Source: DASQBT01 sp963782495
GTDB lineage: Bacteria; Pseudomonadota; Gammaproteobacteria; Burkholderiales; Thiobacillaceae
Assembly (NCBI GenBank): GCA_963782495.1
Contig: CAWAJU010000013.1
Coordinates: 1-64,000, forward strand
DNA: 64,000 bases
Direction: 5' to 3'
The notes beneath the pieces are model-generated. The model was given only the letters and a program-made list of their open reading frames with translations, was not told where the DNA came from and ran no database searches. Numbering within the stretch: the first letter of the stretch is position 1; every line of letters begins with the position of its first letter. Below are positions 51,237-60,576 of the stretch, piece by piece. Made by a program: the position numbers and the translations under genes.

Positions 51237-52571
51237 ATGAATGACCGCCAGAATAAGGATGATGAGGCAAGAGCGGCCGTTGACGTTGATTTGCCGCAGT
51301 CATCCGCTGTGAAAGCACCCGACGCCATGGTTTATGGCGACCTGTTTGCCAAAGCATTCCATGCCAGGAACCGCACGACCCTGAAGCGTACAGAAGCAAA
51401 GCATCTGGCTTTGGCCATGCGCAAGATAGACGCTGTCAGCGAGCGTGCGGTCCTTCACGACGGCCGCCACATGCTGATGCTCTCCTCCAATAACTACCTG
51501 GGCCTTGCGAATGACCCACGCCTGTCCGGCGCCGGCGTCCAGGCCATACAGGAATGGGGCAACAGCACCAGCGGCAGCCGCTTGCTCAACGGCACCAACG
51601 ACCTGCACGAAGAACTCGAACGCAGACTCGCCCGCTTCAAACAGGTCGAATCCGTCGTCACCTTCCAGAGCGGTTATATGGCCAACCTGGGCGTCATCAG
51701 TGTCATGCTATCCAAAGGCGACGTCGCCATCGTTGACAGGCTCGTGCACGCAAGCATCCTCGACGGTTGTGCCCTGGCGCAGGCCCAGGTACGCAGCTTC
51801 AGGCACCAGAACATGGCCTCGCTCGAACGCGTGTTGAAAGAGGTCGGACACAAGCCCTGCAAACTCATCATCGTCGACGGTATCTACAGCATGGATGGGG
51901 ACTTCGCCAAACTGCCGGAAATCATGGCGCTCGCCAAACGTTACGGCGCCCGCGTCATGGTCGACGATGCGCATGCCACCGGCGTCGCCGGGCTGCACGG
52001 GCGCGGCAGCGCTGACTACTTCGGCATCGACGAACCCGACATCGTCACCGGCACCCTGTCCAAAGCCTTTGGCTGCATCGGCGGCTTTGCCGGCGCAAAG
52101 AAAGAGGTTATCGACTTCATCAAGTTCAACTCGCGCCCCTTCATTTACTCGACCAGCATCTGCCCTTCGGTGACCGCTTCCCTGATCGAAGCGATCCGCA
52201 TCGTCGAAAGCGAACCGCAGAGGCGCACCAACCTGTGGGCGTGCACGCGCTACCTTCTCAAAGGCCTGAATGCTCTGGGATTCAATACCGGCGCAAGCGA
52301 AACCCCGATTATTCCCATCATCCTCGATGACGAGAGCACGATGTTCGAGATGGTCGCACGCCTGGATGGCGATGACATTTTTGCCAGTCCGGTAGTCTAC
52401 CCGGCGTGCCCGCGCGACAAGCCGCGCGTGCGTTTCAGTCTAAGTTCGGAGCACACCCTGGCCGATATGGATTGGGTGCTGGAGTCGGTCACGCGCCATG
52501 GACGGGCGTTGGGCGTGATTGACCAGGCCTATGCGGCGCCTGATCGTCACGTAAATTACTTGCCCGGTTGA
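51237..52571 (+). CDS. PLP-dependent alpha-oxoamine synthase (KBL/BioF/SPT/CqsA family)
   Basis: This 444-residue fold-type I enzyme condenses an amino acid with an acyl-CoA, releasing CO2. Visible elements are SSNNYLGL (83-90), the TSGSRLLNGT loop (111-120), H171 that stacks on PLP, the DDAHATG motif (243-249) and the PLP lysine K276 in GTLSKAFGC. The N-terminus is about 40 residues longer than BioF. No biotin or threonine-catabolism genes are nearby, so housekeeping BioF or KBL is not supported by context. A sphingolipid-type or signal-type (CqsA-like) product is possible. GGAGGA precedes the ATG. Palindrome F is 170 bases upstream, shared with a PEP-CTERM gene. It overlaps the convergent PPDK-like gene by 16 bases. 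Confidence 0.9.
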   Translation: MNDRQNKDDEARAAVDVDLPQSSAVKAPDAMVYGDLFAKAFHARNRTTLKRTEAKHLALAMRKIDAVSERAVLHDGRHMLMLSSNNYLGLANDPRLSGAGVQAIQEWGNSTSGSRLLNGTNDLHEELERRLARFKQVESVVTFQSGYMANLGVISVMLSKGDVAIVDRLVHASILDGCALAQAQVRSFRHQNMASLERVLKEVGHKPCKLIIVDGIYSMDGDFAKLPEIMALAKRYGARVMVDDAHATGVAGLHGRGSADYFGIDEPDIVTGTLSKAFGCIGGFAGAKKEVIDFIKFNSRPFIYSTSICPSVTASLIEAIRIVESEPQRRTNLWACTRYLLKGLNALGFNTGASETPIIPIILDDESTMFEMVARLDGDDIFASPVVYPACPRDKPRVRFSLSSEHTLADMDWVLESVTRHGRALGVIDQAYAAPDRHVNYLPG

Positions 52572-54175
52572 TCGACGAGAGCCTCCATGCGCCACTCCTT
52601 GATACGGGCGATCAGGGCCTCCGGGCGCTCGCTGGTGATCATCGGTGTGTCTGCATAGATGGCGCCTGCATCACCATCGAGGCATAGAAGATCACCCTCG
52701 GAAATGGCCGCGTCCCCCAGTTTCGCCTTTCTGGCCCTTTCGTCGATCACCAGATCGGCACAGCCGACCAGGCAGACCTTGCCCATCTGGCGTGCCACGA
52801 CGGCGGCGTGCGAGGTGCGTCCACCCGTCGCCGTCAACAAACCGCTGACAACCGCAATCCCGGCGATATCACTGGTGGCCACCTCGTTTCGCACCAGGAT
52901 GGCTGGTGTGCCGCGCGCGGCAAATGTCTGCGCCGCCTTGACACTGAAGGCAGCGGGCCCCTGTGCCACGCCGGTTCCTGCAGGGATGGCCTGTCCGAGG
53001 GGCGGCTTGGCGGACTCGACGCGGCGGATGGTGATGCTATCGATATCGATGGCCGAGAGCCGTCCAAGGCCCTCTTCCTGCGTGATGAAGCCGCTTTCCA
53101 CCATCTCCGCCGCCATGCGCAGCGACGCCAGGGCGGTGCGCTTGGCGGTGCGGGTTTGCAGCATGAAAAGCTCGCCGTTCTCGACGGTAAATTCATATTC
53201 CTGGGCATCCTGAAACGCCTTTTCCAGGGACTCGCCCACGCTCGTGAGTTTCTGCATGAGCCAGTTGGGCACATTGATCTCGGATGAAACCCGGCGACGT
53301 CCGGAAACGATGTCTTCACCCTGGGCCTGGGCCAGCCAGTCAACATAGGGACGGTTTTCACCGGTTGATGGATCGCGAGTAAAGCCCACGCCAGCGCCGG
53401 AGTTTCCGCCCGAATTTCCAAACACCATGCGTTGTATTGTCACGGCGGTGCCCAGGTCGTCTGGCAGCGCATTCAGGCGGCGGTATTCGACCGCCTTGTC
53501 TGACATCCACGAAGCGAATACGGCATGGCTTGCGGCGGCAAGTTGTTCGTAGGGATCCTGGGGAAAGTCGCGGCCGGTGTGGTCGCGATACAAGTCAAGA
53601 TAAGTTCGCGCCAGATCGCGCAGCGCACGAAAATCCAGTTGCCTGGCGATATCGGCGCCAGTCCGGCGCAAGGTTGCATCCAGCGCCGCCTCGAACGGCG
53701 CCGCCGGAACACCGGCGACGATCTCGGCGAAGGCCTGGATGAGCCGGCGATAGGAATCCCAGACCAGCCGATGTTCGCCGGTCAGGCGCAGCAGCCCGGC
53801 CAGTGACACTTCGTTGAGCCCGACATTGAGCACGGTTTCCATCATGCCGGGCATCGAGACCGGCGCACCGGAACGGACCGACACCAGCAGCGGACGGCGC
53901 GCGCTGCCGAATCCGAGGCCGGTCGCGCGTTCAAGGTTGCGCACGTTGGATTGCAGCACGCTCAGGAGGTGCCCTTTCACGCCATCCCCTTTCTGCACCG
54001 CGCTGCACCAATCGGTTGCCAGCACGAAACCCTGCGGGACCGGCAGCCCCAAGGCCGCCATGCGCATCAGATTGTGGGCCTTGAATCCTGCCAGGCGCGC
54101 CTCCGGAACGCCGTCGCGTCCGGTCAGGTCGAATACTGGAAGCCCAGCCGCGGTCCTGCCTCTTCCCTTAAGCAT
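52556..54175 (-). CDS. Truncated PPDK-like protein (nucleotide-binding and phosphohistidine domains only)
   Basis: This 539-residue protein resembles the N-terminal two-thirds of pyruvate phosphate dikinase. The ATP-grasp-like part has LLVSVRSGAPVSMPGMMETV, then GNSGAGVGFTRDPSTGENR and an EYEFTVENGELFMLQTR strand. The swivelling domain has the phospho-His motif TGGRTSHAAVVARQMGK, with H456. The C-terminal PEP/pyruvate barrel is absent, so classical PPDK activity is not possible alone; it could pass phosphate from ATP to another acceptor. Its start overlaps the end of the upstream DUF47 gene by 8 bases, so the two are coupled. The length is too regular and the ends too clean for simple truncation. 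Confidence 0.87.
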   Translation of the reverse strand: MLKGRGRTAAGLPVFDLTGRDGVPEARLAGFKAHNLMRMAALGLPVPQGFVLATDWCSAVQKGDGVKGHLLSVLQSNVRNLERATGLGFGSARRPLLVSVRSGAPVSMPGMMETVLNVGLNEVSLAGLLRLTGEHRLVWDSYRRLIQAFAEIVAGVPAAPFEAALDATLRRTGADIARQLDFRALRDLARTYLDLYRDHTGRDFPQDPYEQLAAASHAVFASWMSDKAVEYRRLNALPDDLGTAVTIQRMVFGNSGGNSGAGVGFTRDPSTGENRPYVDWLAQAQGEDIVSGRRRVSSEINVPNWLMQKLTSVGESLEKAFQDAQEYEFTVENGELFMLQTRTAKRTALASLRMAAEMVESGFITQEEGLGRLSAIDIDSITIRRVESAKPPLGQAIPAGTGVAQGPAAFSVKAAQTFAARGTPAILVRNEVATSDIAGIAVVSGLLTATGGRTSHAAVVARQMGKVCLVGCADLVIDERARKAKLGDAAISEGDLLCLDGDAGAIYADTPMITSERPEALIARIKEWRMEALVDQPGK

Positions 54176-56087
54176 GCGTCACCTTGCCCAAGACATGGTC
54201 GCGCAACAGCAGTGCCACATGCATCAGCCCGTCTGCCGCCTGTTCAAGATTTCGCGCCGCCTCGACCACGCCGAACACCTCGGCAAAGGGCCGGGAGTCG
54301 CTGGCCAGGCTGCGTTTCACTTCGCGCTCGGCCAGATCGCTCGCATGCTCCATGGCTCGGATGGCATGCACCGCCTGCAGGAAATCGTCCATGTCCTCGC
54401 GCGGCACGCCGCGCCGGGCGTGGCGCGACGCGGACAAGGCCTTGACCAGTTCGCGGCTGGCGTTCAATACCGGTTCAACCAGCCTGCTCAGCGCGGCAAT
54501 TGACGCGCCGGATGCCTTGGGCGACAGGGTGATGTGAAATACCGCCTCTTCCAGATCATCCGCGATGTCATCGGCTTCGCTCATGAGTGCGAGCGTGAAA
54601 TTATCCCCTTCCAGCACGGTGCTGCGGGCGCTGTTCAATTCCTGGTCGGCCGCGGTCTCCCAGGATTTCGCGCGATCCGCCATCGCAGCCACATCCTGCC
54701 GACGTCCAGCCTGTGCGGCTTCCAGCGCAGCCCGCACCGTATCCGCCAGTTCCACGATCAGACCGGCATGCTCGAGCGCGGTATCCAAAAGCGCGTCCTC
54801 GGTGGAGCGCACCTGGGAAGCCAGTTCGGTGCGAATCTCATCCGCGACCAGGGACCCCGGGCGACCCTGGCTCAGCCCCTCGAGTGCCTGCTTCAGGTTG
54901 AAGCGCAGAAATTGCACCGCGCGGCTTTCCGTCAACAGCGCATCCAGTCGGTCTCCAGGCCTGAGTTGGCCGCCATAGGCAAAACTCATGGCGTCGAAGA
55001 TCAGTTGCTCGCCACCGGCCTTGAGCCAGGCCATATGGCCGATATTTCCGTCGGCTGCCCATTTGAGTATGTCGATTGCGGCCTTGCGCGGAACAAACAG
55101 GCGCAAGCGCTTGCGCGCCCTGTTCCAGTCAATGAGAAACACCAGACGCGAACCGAAGTGGCCCAGATAGTCGCGCAACTGAGCACTGCTGCGCGCCGTG
55201 TAGTTGCCCACGCAAAGATGATAGACGCCGTCTTCCATGCCCGCATCCGCGCGCGAACGCGTATCCTGCCATTTGACGTCATAGTCTTCGAACAGGCTCT
55301 GGAAGAACAGCAGGCGCGGCAGATGGACGTCGGTATAGGTCACGGTCACGGTACGGCCCGTGACATGGATGACCAGAACATGTGCATCCGTGGTGCCGAT
55401 ATCGTTTTGCAGAACCAGCTTGTCGCCCACCCGGGTTGCGGTGGCGGACAGCCCCGGATGGTCAAACTTGAGCGGCGCTGTGCGGCTGATGCCCGCCATG
55501 AACGCAGTAATCAGCGGCCGATCGGCGTCGCGGATACCATAGGCGCGGCAACCTTCTATGGTCTCGCTCGCCAGGCTCGCCTGAAGCGCGTTCAGCGCCC
55601 GATGCATGTCCATCACCAGAATATGCAGGCTGTCACCGGCCTCTCGGTCTCCCGAGGTGATGGCATGAATCTGGCTCGCACCCAGCTCGTCGCTGCCAGA
55701 CTCCGGCTCGGCGAACGCCTGCAGGCGTCGCGCGAATTCGGCACTTTCCGCGGTTTCCGCAGCGCGCAGCGGCTCCAGCATTTCGGCAACATCGGCAAAG
55801 GCTTCCCGGACGATCCGCGCGGATTCCGGCACCCGATAGCGGCCTTCGCCCACGCGTTCGGAATCTCCGACCACCCGGTCGAGGTTGCTGTCCTGCACGC
55901 CCGCGGCCAGCCGTTCGGCACGCAGACTGGAAGTCACCCCATCGGGGCGTTCCGCATGGGCCTGTGCCGCCTGCAACAGGGTGAAACGGTATTTGACGCG
56001 GTCATTGGCGGACAATGCCCGGTTGACCAGGCTCGGTAACAACAAGGCCTGCTCGTTCAGCGAATCCAGAATACGGGTCTTTTCCAT
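54168..56087 (-). CDS. Protein with PhoU/DUF47-like C-terminal domain, partner of the PPDK-like gene
   Basis: This 639-residue protein has a long N-terminal part (about 1-420) that matches nothing I recognise. It includes FDHPGLSATATRVGDKLVLQ and VTGRTVTVTYTDVHLPRLLF strands and a GHFGSRLVFLIDWNRARKRL stretch. The C-terminal part (about 430-635) is a helical bundle of the DUF47/PhoU type: AALEAAQAGRRQDVAAMADR, LMSEADDIADDLEEAVFHIT and AIRAMEHASDLAEREVKRSL. PhoU-like proteins regulate phosphate transporters. It precedes and overlaps the PPDK-like gene by 8 bases, so they form a two-gene unit, perhaps linking phosphate handling with phosphotransfer. Confidence 0.8.
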   Translation of the reverse strand: MEKTRILDSLNEQALLLPSLVNRALSANDRVKYRFTLLQAAQAHAERPDGVTSSLRAERLAAGVQDSNLDRVVGDSERVGEGRYRVPESARIVREAFADVAEMLEPLRAAETAESAEFARRLQAFAEPESGSDELGASQIHAITSGDREAGDSLHILVMDMHRALNALQASLASETIEGCRAYGIRDADRPLITAFMAGISRTAPLKFDHPGLSATATRVGDKLVLQNDIGTTDAHVLVIHVTGRTVTVTYTDVHLPRLLFFQSLFEDYDVKWQDTRSRADAGMEDGVYHLCVGNYTARSSAQLRDYLGHFGSRLVFLIDWNRARKRLRLFVPRKAAIDILKWAADGNIGHMAWLKAGGEQLIFDAMSFAYGGQLRPGDRLDALLTESRAVQFLRFNLKQALEGLSQGRPGSLVADEIRTELASQVRSTEDALLDTALEHAGLIVELADTVRAALEAAQAGRRQDVAAMADRAKSWETAADQELNSARSTVLEGDNFTLALMSEADDIADDLEEAVFHITLSPKASGASIAALSRLVEPVLNASRELVKALSASRHARRGVPREDMDDFLQAVHAIRAMEHASDLAEREVKRSLASDSRPFAEVFGVVEAARNLEQAADGLMHVALLLRDHVLGKVTHA

Positions 56088-56256
56088 GGTCGAAAGAGGA
56101 TATGACTGTCACATTAAAATTTTGTGACAATCCTCCGCGTCTGACCACCTTGCGATGGCGATCGTCGCGCTGTCGGTTGAATTTGACGTCGAATTCGCAC
56201 CCCAAGACTTCGGTCAGCTACTTGCCCGGCTGGTCGTCGGCTTGCCGCTGCCAACT

Positions 56257-56760
56257 TTAGCTACCATCGCGGAAGTAGATGAGTCCACTTGTCGAACCTT
56301 GGCGGGCCACGAGGATTACATCTGCGCGGGGCTTGCTTGCAGATCTGCCACTGCGTCGCTGGCCTGTGCCACCGTCTTCGACCGACCAACGCTCAACCCA
56401 TGCGAAATCATCTCCTGCCTTGCCGAAGGAACGTCCGGCCCCCAACAGGATTGATTTGCCGCTGCGATACACGAAAAGTATGCCGATCTTGCCTGTTGAT
56501 TTCGCTTGCACCAGGATCGCCAGGTCCGCCCTGCCATCGCCATCGAAGTCGCCGCGCTGGAAGAAGGGATTGATTGCGGAGAATATTTCCAATTGCCTGC
56601 TGGTCGACGCGTCAGCCAACTGCCTCGCGGCCCAGGCTGGCAGCTGGTCCTGAAGCTGCCCCGCTTGAGCAGGACTCCACAGCATCGGCAATGCGAGGGC
56701 GGCGGCGAGGAGAATCATCAGCGCGAGCGGATTCAAGCCGCCTGCCAGCGTTCTTCTCAA
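56257..56760 (-). CDS. Small exported FG-GAP-like protein coupled to the PLD gene
   Basis: This 167-residue product has a signal peptide (MILLAAALALPMLWSPAQA, at residues 15-33 of the TTG-start form). It contains one Ca2+-loop repeat FFQRGDFDGDGRADLAILVQ as in FG-GAP/VCBS repeats, then strands GKIGILFVYRSGKSILLG and ADVILVARQG. The TTG at 56760 overlaps the stop of the upstream PLD gene (TTGA) and follows GGAGGAG, so it is translationally coupled. The frame ends soon after the last strand. It probably acts in the periplasm; a role with the PLD-like protein is inferred from the overlap. Confidence 0.72.
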   Translation of the reverse strand: MRRTLAGGLNPLALMILLAAALALPMLWSPAQAGQLQDQLPAWAARQLADASTSRQLEIFSAINPFFQRGDFDGDGRADLAILVQAKSTGKIGILFVYRSGKSILLGAGRSFGKAGDDFAWVERWSVEDGGTGQRRSGRSASKPRADVILVARQGSTSGLIYFRDGS

Positions 56761-58430
56761 CTGCTCTCCTCCGCCCGTGCCATGTTCTTGAATATCAGTT
56801 TACGCTTCACGCTCAGGTAATTCGGGCTGTCGAAGTATTTGTCGACCCACTTGCCGTCCTCTACCAGATAAGGATCGAACTCCTTCTTGTGTCCCGCCAG
56901 CCATTCGCGGAAGGAAAAGTGGTCGAACAGCCGCACGAATTCAGTGAAGTAGATATCCGCGACGCGGTCGTCGCCCTTGATGATGAGCGTATTCTCGTCA
57001 TTCTTGGAGGTGGAGTTCTCACTATAGTTTGCCGAACCTGAAATGACAGTCGGCACCTCGCCAAGCGGGTCGATCAGGATGATCTTGTTGTGCACGAAAT
57101 CCACGCCCGGTTCGAACAGGCTGCCCGCGGTTTTCTCCGCCGCCCACTGGTCGATGCCCGACTGTATGTACGAGCCCGCCACCACCTCCACGTCGCGATC
57201 ATTGGTGGTGAATGTGTTGTAGCCCTTGCGCGTATCGAGCAGGATGTAGCGCAGATAGGACTTGTCTTCGCCAAACACCTGCTGGAACCGCTTGTCGATA
57301 TTGAACGGGTAGATGCAGCAAACCATTTCATTCGCACCCTCCACCAGGTCGGCGTAGGTTTGCAGCATGTCGTTGGTCTTGCGCGGACTGAAAAATACCG
57401 ACACGCCCTTGGGAATCTTCGTCGCGTTCAGGTCCCCGCCATCCTTTAGCGCCATCACCTCGGTTTGATAGGTCTTGCGCTCCAGGTTCTGGTAGACCAG
57501 TTTCCAGTATTCGAAATATCGGGCGGCAATCCTGGCATCCTTGATCTGGTGGCCCGTATTGCATTGGCCGAATATTGCCTTCTCGGAAATATTGGTCGAG
57601 CCGGTCCACACACTTATTGGGGTGTCATCCGTGTCCAGCAAAACAAGAAACTTGTTGTGCGCCTGGCTTACCTGCTTGTCCCTGACCTTCTTCACCAGCG
57701 ACAGTGTTCCGGTGGCCTTTAACGCCGCCCGGTTTGTCGCTCCGCAATTCTTTGCGTCGTACACAACATTCACATCCACCCCTATTTTTCTTGCCGCCTT
57801 CAAGGCCAGCAGGGTGCCGGGATGATGGAATTCGTAGAAGGCGCCCCTTAGCTTTTGTCCCTTCTTCGCGCCGGCAATGAAGGCGAGCAGGCCTTCATAC
57901 AGCCCTCTCGATAGCCACCGGAATGCGCGCGCTTGTTCGATCTTGTCCGCAATTTCATCGGGCCGCTGGTTGCCAAACTCCTCGGCATACGCCTGGCTTC
58001 CAGACACGCCGCGATTGAAGAATATGCCATGTTTGCCCTTGATGTTGGGCTCCGTGGATATCGTGATGGTTTCCGTCAGGTAGATTTGCAGGTTCTCGGG
58101 CGTGCCGTTATAAGCAGTAACCAGGTATGTGTACTCGATGCCTGGTTCGGCAGTGAAATCCTTCCACAGGAAGCTCTGCACGGGATGTAAATGGGTCGGG
58201 TATTTCTGGCCTTTTACCTTGCCCAGATCCTTTTCCTCGATCGGTATGACGGATTTGAAGAATTTCTGACCGTACAGCCAGATCCGTTTCATGCTCCTGG
58301 TTTCCACGCGCTCGAACGCGAAACCCAACAGTCCCGCCGGCTTCACTTTCATGTCCATGGAAAGAACCACCGTGTGGGTACCCGAAACGGCATACAGCTC
58401 CAGGCCGGAACTGGTCTTCTTGCGTCTCAT
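56757..58430 (-). CDS. Phospholipase D-like protein with two HKD motifs
   Basis: This 557-residue protein has two full HxK(x)4D sites: H258-K260-D266 (AHNKFLVLLD, followed by GSTNIS) and H447-K449-D454 (VHNKIILID, then GSANYSENS). The PLD superfamily hydrolyses or transfers phosphodiester bonds (lipids or nucleic acids). The N-terminal 130 residues are a beta-rich domain of unknown type, with no signal peptide. The start at 58430 is uncertain because no clear ribosome binding site is seen; the frame is open to 58586. The gene is coupled to the small FG-GAP-like gene downstream and preceded by a Cys-cluster gene. Confidence 0.88.
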   Translation of the reverse strand: MRRKKTSSGLELYAVSGTHTVVLSMDMKVKPAGLLGFAFERVETRSMKRIWLYGQKFFKSVIPIEEKDLGKVKGQKYPTHLHPVQSFLWKDFTAEPGIEYTYLVTAYNGTPENLQIYLTETITISTEPNIKGKHGIFFNRGVSGSQAYAEEFGNQRPDEIADKIEQARAFRWLSRGLYEGLLAFIAGAKKGQKLRGAFYEFHHPGTLLALKAARKIGVDVNVVYDAKNCGATNRAALKATGTLSLVKKVRDKQVSQAHNKFLVLLDTDDTPISVWTGSTNISEKAIFGQCNTGHQIKDARIAARYFEYWKLVYQNLERKTYQTEVMALKDGGDLNATKIPKGVSVFFSPRKTNDMLQTYADLVEGANEMVCCIYPFNIDKRFQQVFGEDKSYLRYILLDTRKGYNTFTTNDRDVEVVAGSYIQSGIDQWAAEKTAGSLFEPGVDFVHNKIILIDPLGEVPTVISGSANYSENSTSKNDENTLIIKGDDRVADIYFTEFVRLFDHFSFREWLAGHKKEFDPYLVEDGKWVDKYFDSPNYLSVKRKLIFKNMARAEESS

Positions 58431-58512
58431 GGTGTGAGGCCAGCGGTGTGCATCACGCGTTGGCCAGGAAACAAGGCACCACGGGGCCCCCAACGGAAGC
58501 GCTGGGTCCGTG

Positions 58513-59160
58513 TCAGACAGTCTGTTCCGGACATAAGTCGAACACCCGTTCGCCATGGGCCCATTCGTCGATGATGCCGGGTTCATTCAGCGTCTTGAGT
58601 ACGGCCTGACCCAATTCAGCCGGATACATGGCCAAGCCCCGGGCTTTGTAGGCCGCAATCGTCTCCGTCGCCAGTCGGTTCGCCGCCCCAAGCAGACTCG
58701 TGTCCTCCACGTTGTCGCTGCCATTCTCGCATGCCTCGACCGAAGCCGATACGAACTTCCTGCACTTGTGCGGCCGGATGGGGTAGATCTCGCAGCTTCC
58801 ATCGCTGTCCAAAAATACGCAGGCCTTCTTGTACTCGGTAAACCTTCGTCCGGCCGCATAGTCGGCATGCGACTCGAGCCGATTGCGTATGTCCGCCTTG
58901 CGCGCGTCAGCCAGCGACTCGACGTAGCGTGCGATGCGAAAGACTTCGGGTGGCAGTGCGTCCACCCTGAGGTGGCAACAGAAGGTGCAGCCCTTCTTGC
59001 AGTCAAGCTTGAAATCTGGGGCTTCTGCAAGCCGCGACCTGACCAGGGAATCGGTATTTTCCTGAAAGAGTGAGATTGTATGAACCAGCAGATTGCTGTT
59101 CTTCCCGGATCTCAACTGGGATTTGATTGCCTTGGCATTTCTGGCAAGCACGCTTTCCAT
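58513..59160 (-). CDS. YkgJ-family Cys-cluster protein
   Basis: This 215-residue cytoplasmic protein has the cysteine pattern of the YkgJ (CxxxCC-type) family: C54, C58, C61 and C62 (CKKGCTFCC), then a CEIYPIRPHKCRKF block. Members are probable zinc or iron-sulfur proteins of unknown function. GGAGGAAGG precedes the ATG at 59160. It ends 82 bases before the PLD start on the same strand, so the two may be co-transcribed. Confidence 0.9.
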   Translation of the reverse strand: MESVLARNAKAIKSQLRSGKNSNLLVHTISLFQENTDSLVRSRLAEAPDFKLDCKKGCTFCCHLRVDALPPEVFRIARYVESLADARKADIRNRLESHADYAAGRRFTEYKKACVFLDSDGSCEIYPIRPHKCRKFVSASVEACENGSDNVEDTSLLGAANRLATETIAAYKARGLAMYPAELGQAVLKTLNEPGIIDEWAHGERVFDLCPEQTV

Positions 59161-59318
59161 TTCACCCTTCCTCCACGGATACCGGCTCACGGCCCGCGCC
59201 GGAAACGCCGCATGAGGTTCTTATTGTCCTCGAGCGTCGAATCTCCGCACAGCCATAACCAGACCGCGCTTTCGTGTTCCCATCATAGCGAATCCTGGCA
59301 TTGCCTGTTTCTGTTGAG

Positions 59319-59627
59319 CTAGCGCTTCTCCGGCGGCACAGAACGGATTTCAGCCGCGAATCGCTTGTGGGCTTCCCGGTTGACGGGCTTGTACCTGACT
59401 CTTGTACTCGCCGGGTCCTTGCCAAGATAGTTATCATCTTTCCAGTTCCTCGCCGGTCGGATCGGTCTGGGCACAAAGCCCCCGCCGCAGTTCGGACAGA
59501 CGTTGCCCAGCACGATTTCAACGCATCCTGCGCAGAAGGTGCATTCATATGAACAGATCCGCGCTTCAAGCGAATCGGCTGGCAGGAGTTTGTTGCAATT
59601 TTCGCATGTCGGTCTGAGTTCAAGCAT
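59319..59627 (-). CDS. DUF1272 zinc-ribbon-like protein
   Basis: This 102-residue protein has eight cysteines in CxxC-type pairs: C8/C11, C25/C29, C32/C35 and C44/C47 (CENCNKLLP, CSYECTFCAGC, CPNCGG). This is the DUF1272 pattern of probable zinc binding. The C-terminal half is basic. The ATG at 59627 follows GGGAG. The function of the family is unknown. Confidence 0.9.
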   Translation of the reverse strand: MLELRPTCENCNKLLPADSLEARICSYECTFCAGCVEIVLGNVCPNCGGGFVPRPIRPARNWKDDNYLGKDPASTRVRYKPVNREAHKRFAAEIRSVPPEKR

Positions 59628-59835
59628 GGCAACTCCCATTAATGACGATCGAGGTCATGCCGGTCTTTCTTCATTGTAGGGAGCGCAGCGAACGAAATAT
59701 ACGTCTGCGCCGGGGAAATGTCAGGGCGCCGGGATTGCGCCCACTTCCTCTCCCTTACGGTCACGTCGAGTGGCGTATCCTGGGTCGACTCAGACCAGCC
59801 GCTCGGTAGCGCAAACGACCCGAGTACCGTTGTTT

Positions 59836-60465
59836 CTATTGCCCGGTTTGGCTCACGACGCCAAGCACTGCACCAAGCGCCTCGGCACCCGAAGACAGGA
59901 ATAACCAGCCAAAGATGCCGCAATTTACCGCGACGGTAACCCAGAACACGAATTGAAAGGATTGGTTCTTGAACTTGTGGCGAAGCAGTCTTTGTGCTGC
60001 CAACGCGCCTGGCCAGCCACCGATCAAGGCGAACAGGTGCAACATAGTCTCTTTGGTTCGCCATTGATTGTTGCGTGCGGCGGACTTGTCGCGCGGATAG
60101 GCGACATAGGCGATGACACTGGCAACGACATAGAGGCCAAGCACTGAAACCGGCAGCCTGCCGGCGAGCGCGAATCCCGCAATGAAAATGAGAAAGGCCG
60201 CAGCCAATATGAGGGACGCATTGCCTCGTCCTGACAACCGGGCCGACGGCACACTTTCGCGCACGAATTTGACACGCTCAGCTCGCCCTCGGCCCTTGGC
60301 ATCGATCTTGAGTTCATAAGTCACGATCTCGCCACCGAGCGGCTTGCGCTGTCGGTCTGAAAACGACTTGAAATGTACAAAGACCTGGTGACCGCCACCA
60401 TTCGGGATGATGACCCCCCAGTTCTGGTCATCGTTCCATTTGGAGATTTTCCCTTGGTAGCGCAT
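59836..60465 (-). CDS. Cold-shock domain fused to DUF1294 membrane protein
   Basis: This 209-residue protein has an N-terminal cold-shock-type OB fold (RYQGKISKWNDDQNWGVIIP, then HQVFVHFKSF, with the RNP-like VFVHF). A first hydrophobic helix pair follows (about 80-125) and then a DUF1294 C-terminal part (ETMLHLFALIGGWPGALAAQ, RLLRHKFKNQSFQFVFW). This fusion is common in proteobacteria; the function is unknown. The start at 60465 gives the usual family N-terminus; the ribosome binding site is weak. Confidence 0.9.
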   Translation of the reverse strand: MRYQGKISKWNDDQNWGVIIPNGGGHQVFVHFKSFSDRQRKPLGGEIVTYELKIDAKGRGRAERVKFVRESVPSARLSGRGNASLILAAAFLIFIAGFALAGRLPVSVLGLYVVASVIAYVAYPRDKSAARNNQWRTKETMLHLFALIGGWPGALAAQRLLRHKFKNQSFQFVFWVTVAVNCGIFGWLFLSSGAEALGAVLGVVSQTGQ

Positions 60466-60576
60466 GCCGAATTGTCGCGAAGGATTACGACGGCCGCAAG
60501 CTTGAAACCTGCCGTGCATGGGGCAATTGCAAGAGTCCGCCTTACACACACCAGACTGTCAGATGTCAAGATCGCC

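Noticed and set aside
54534..56039. A 501-residue plus-strand frame opposite the DUF47 protein
   Set aside because: It is antisense and without motif; the minus-strand gene is supported by coupling with the PPDK-like gene.
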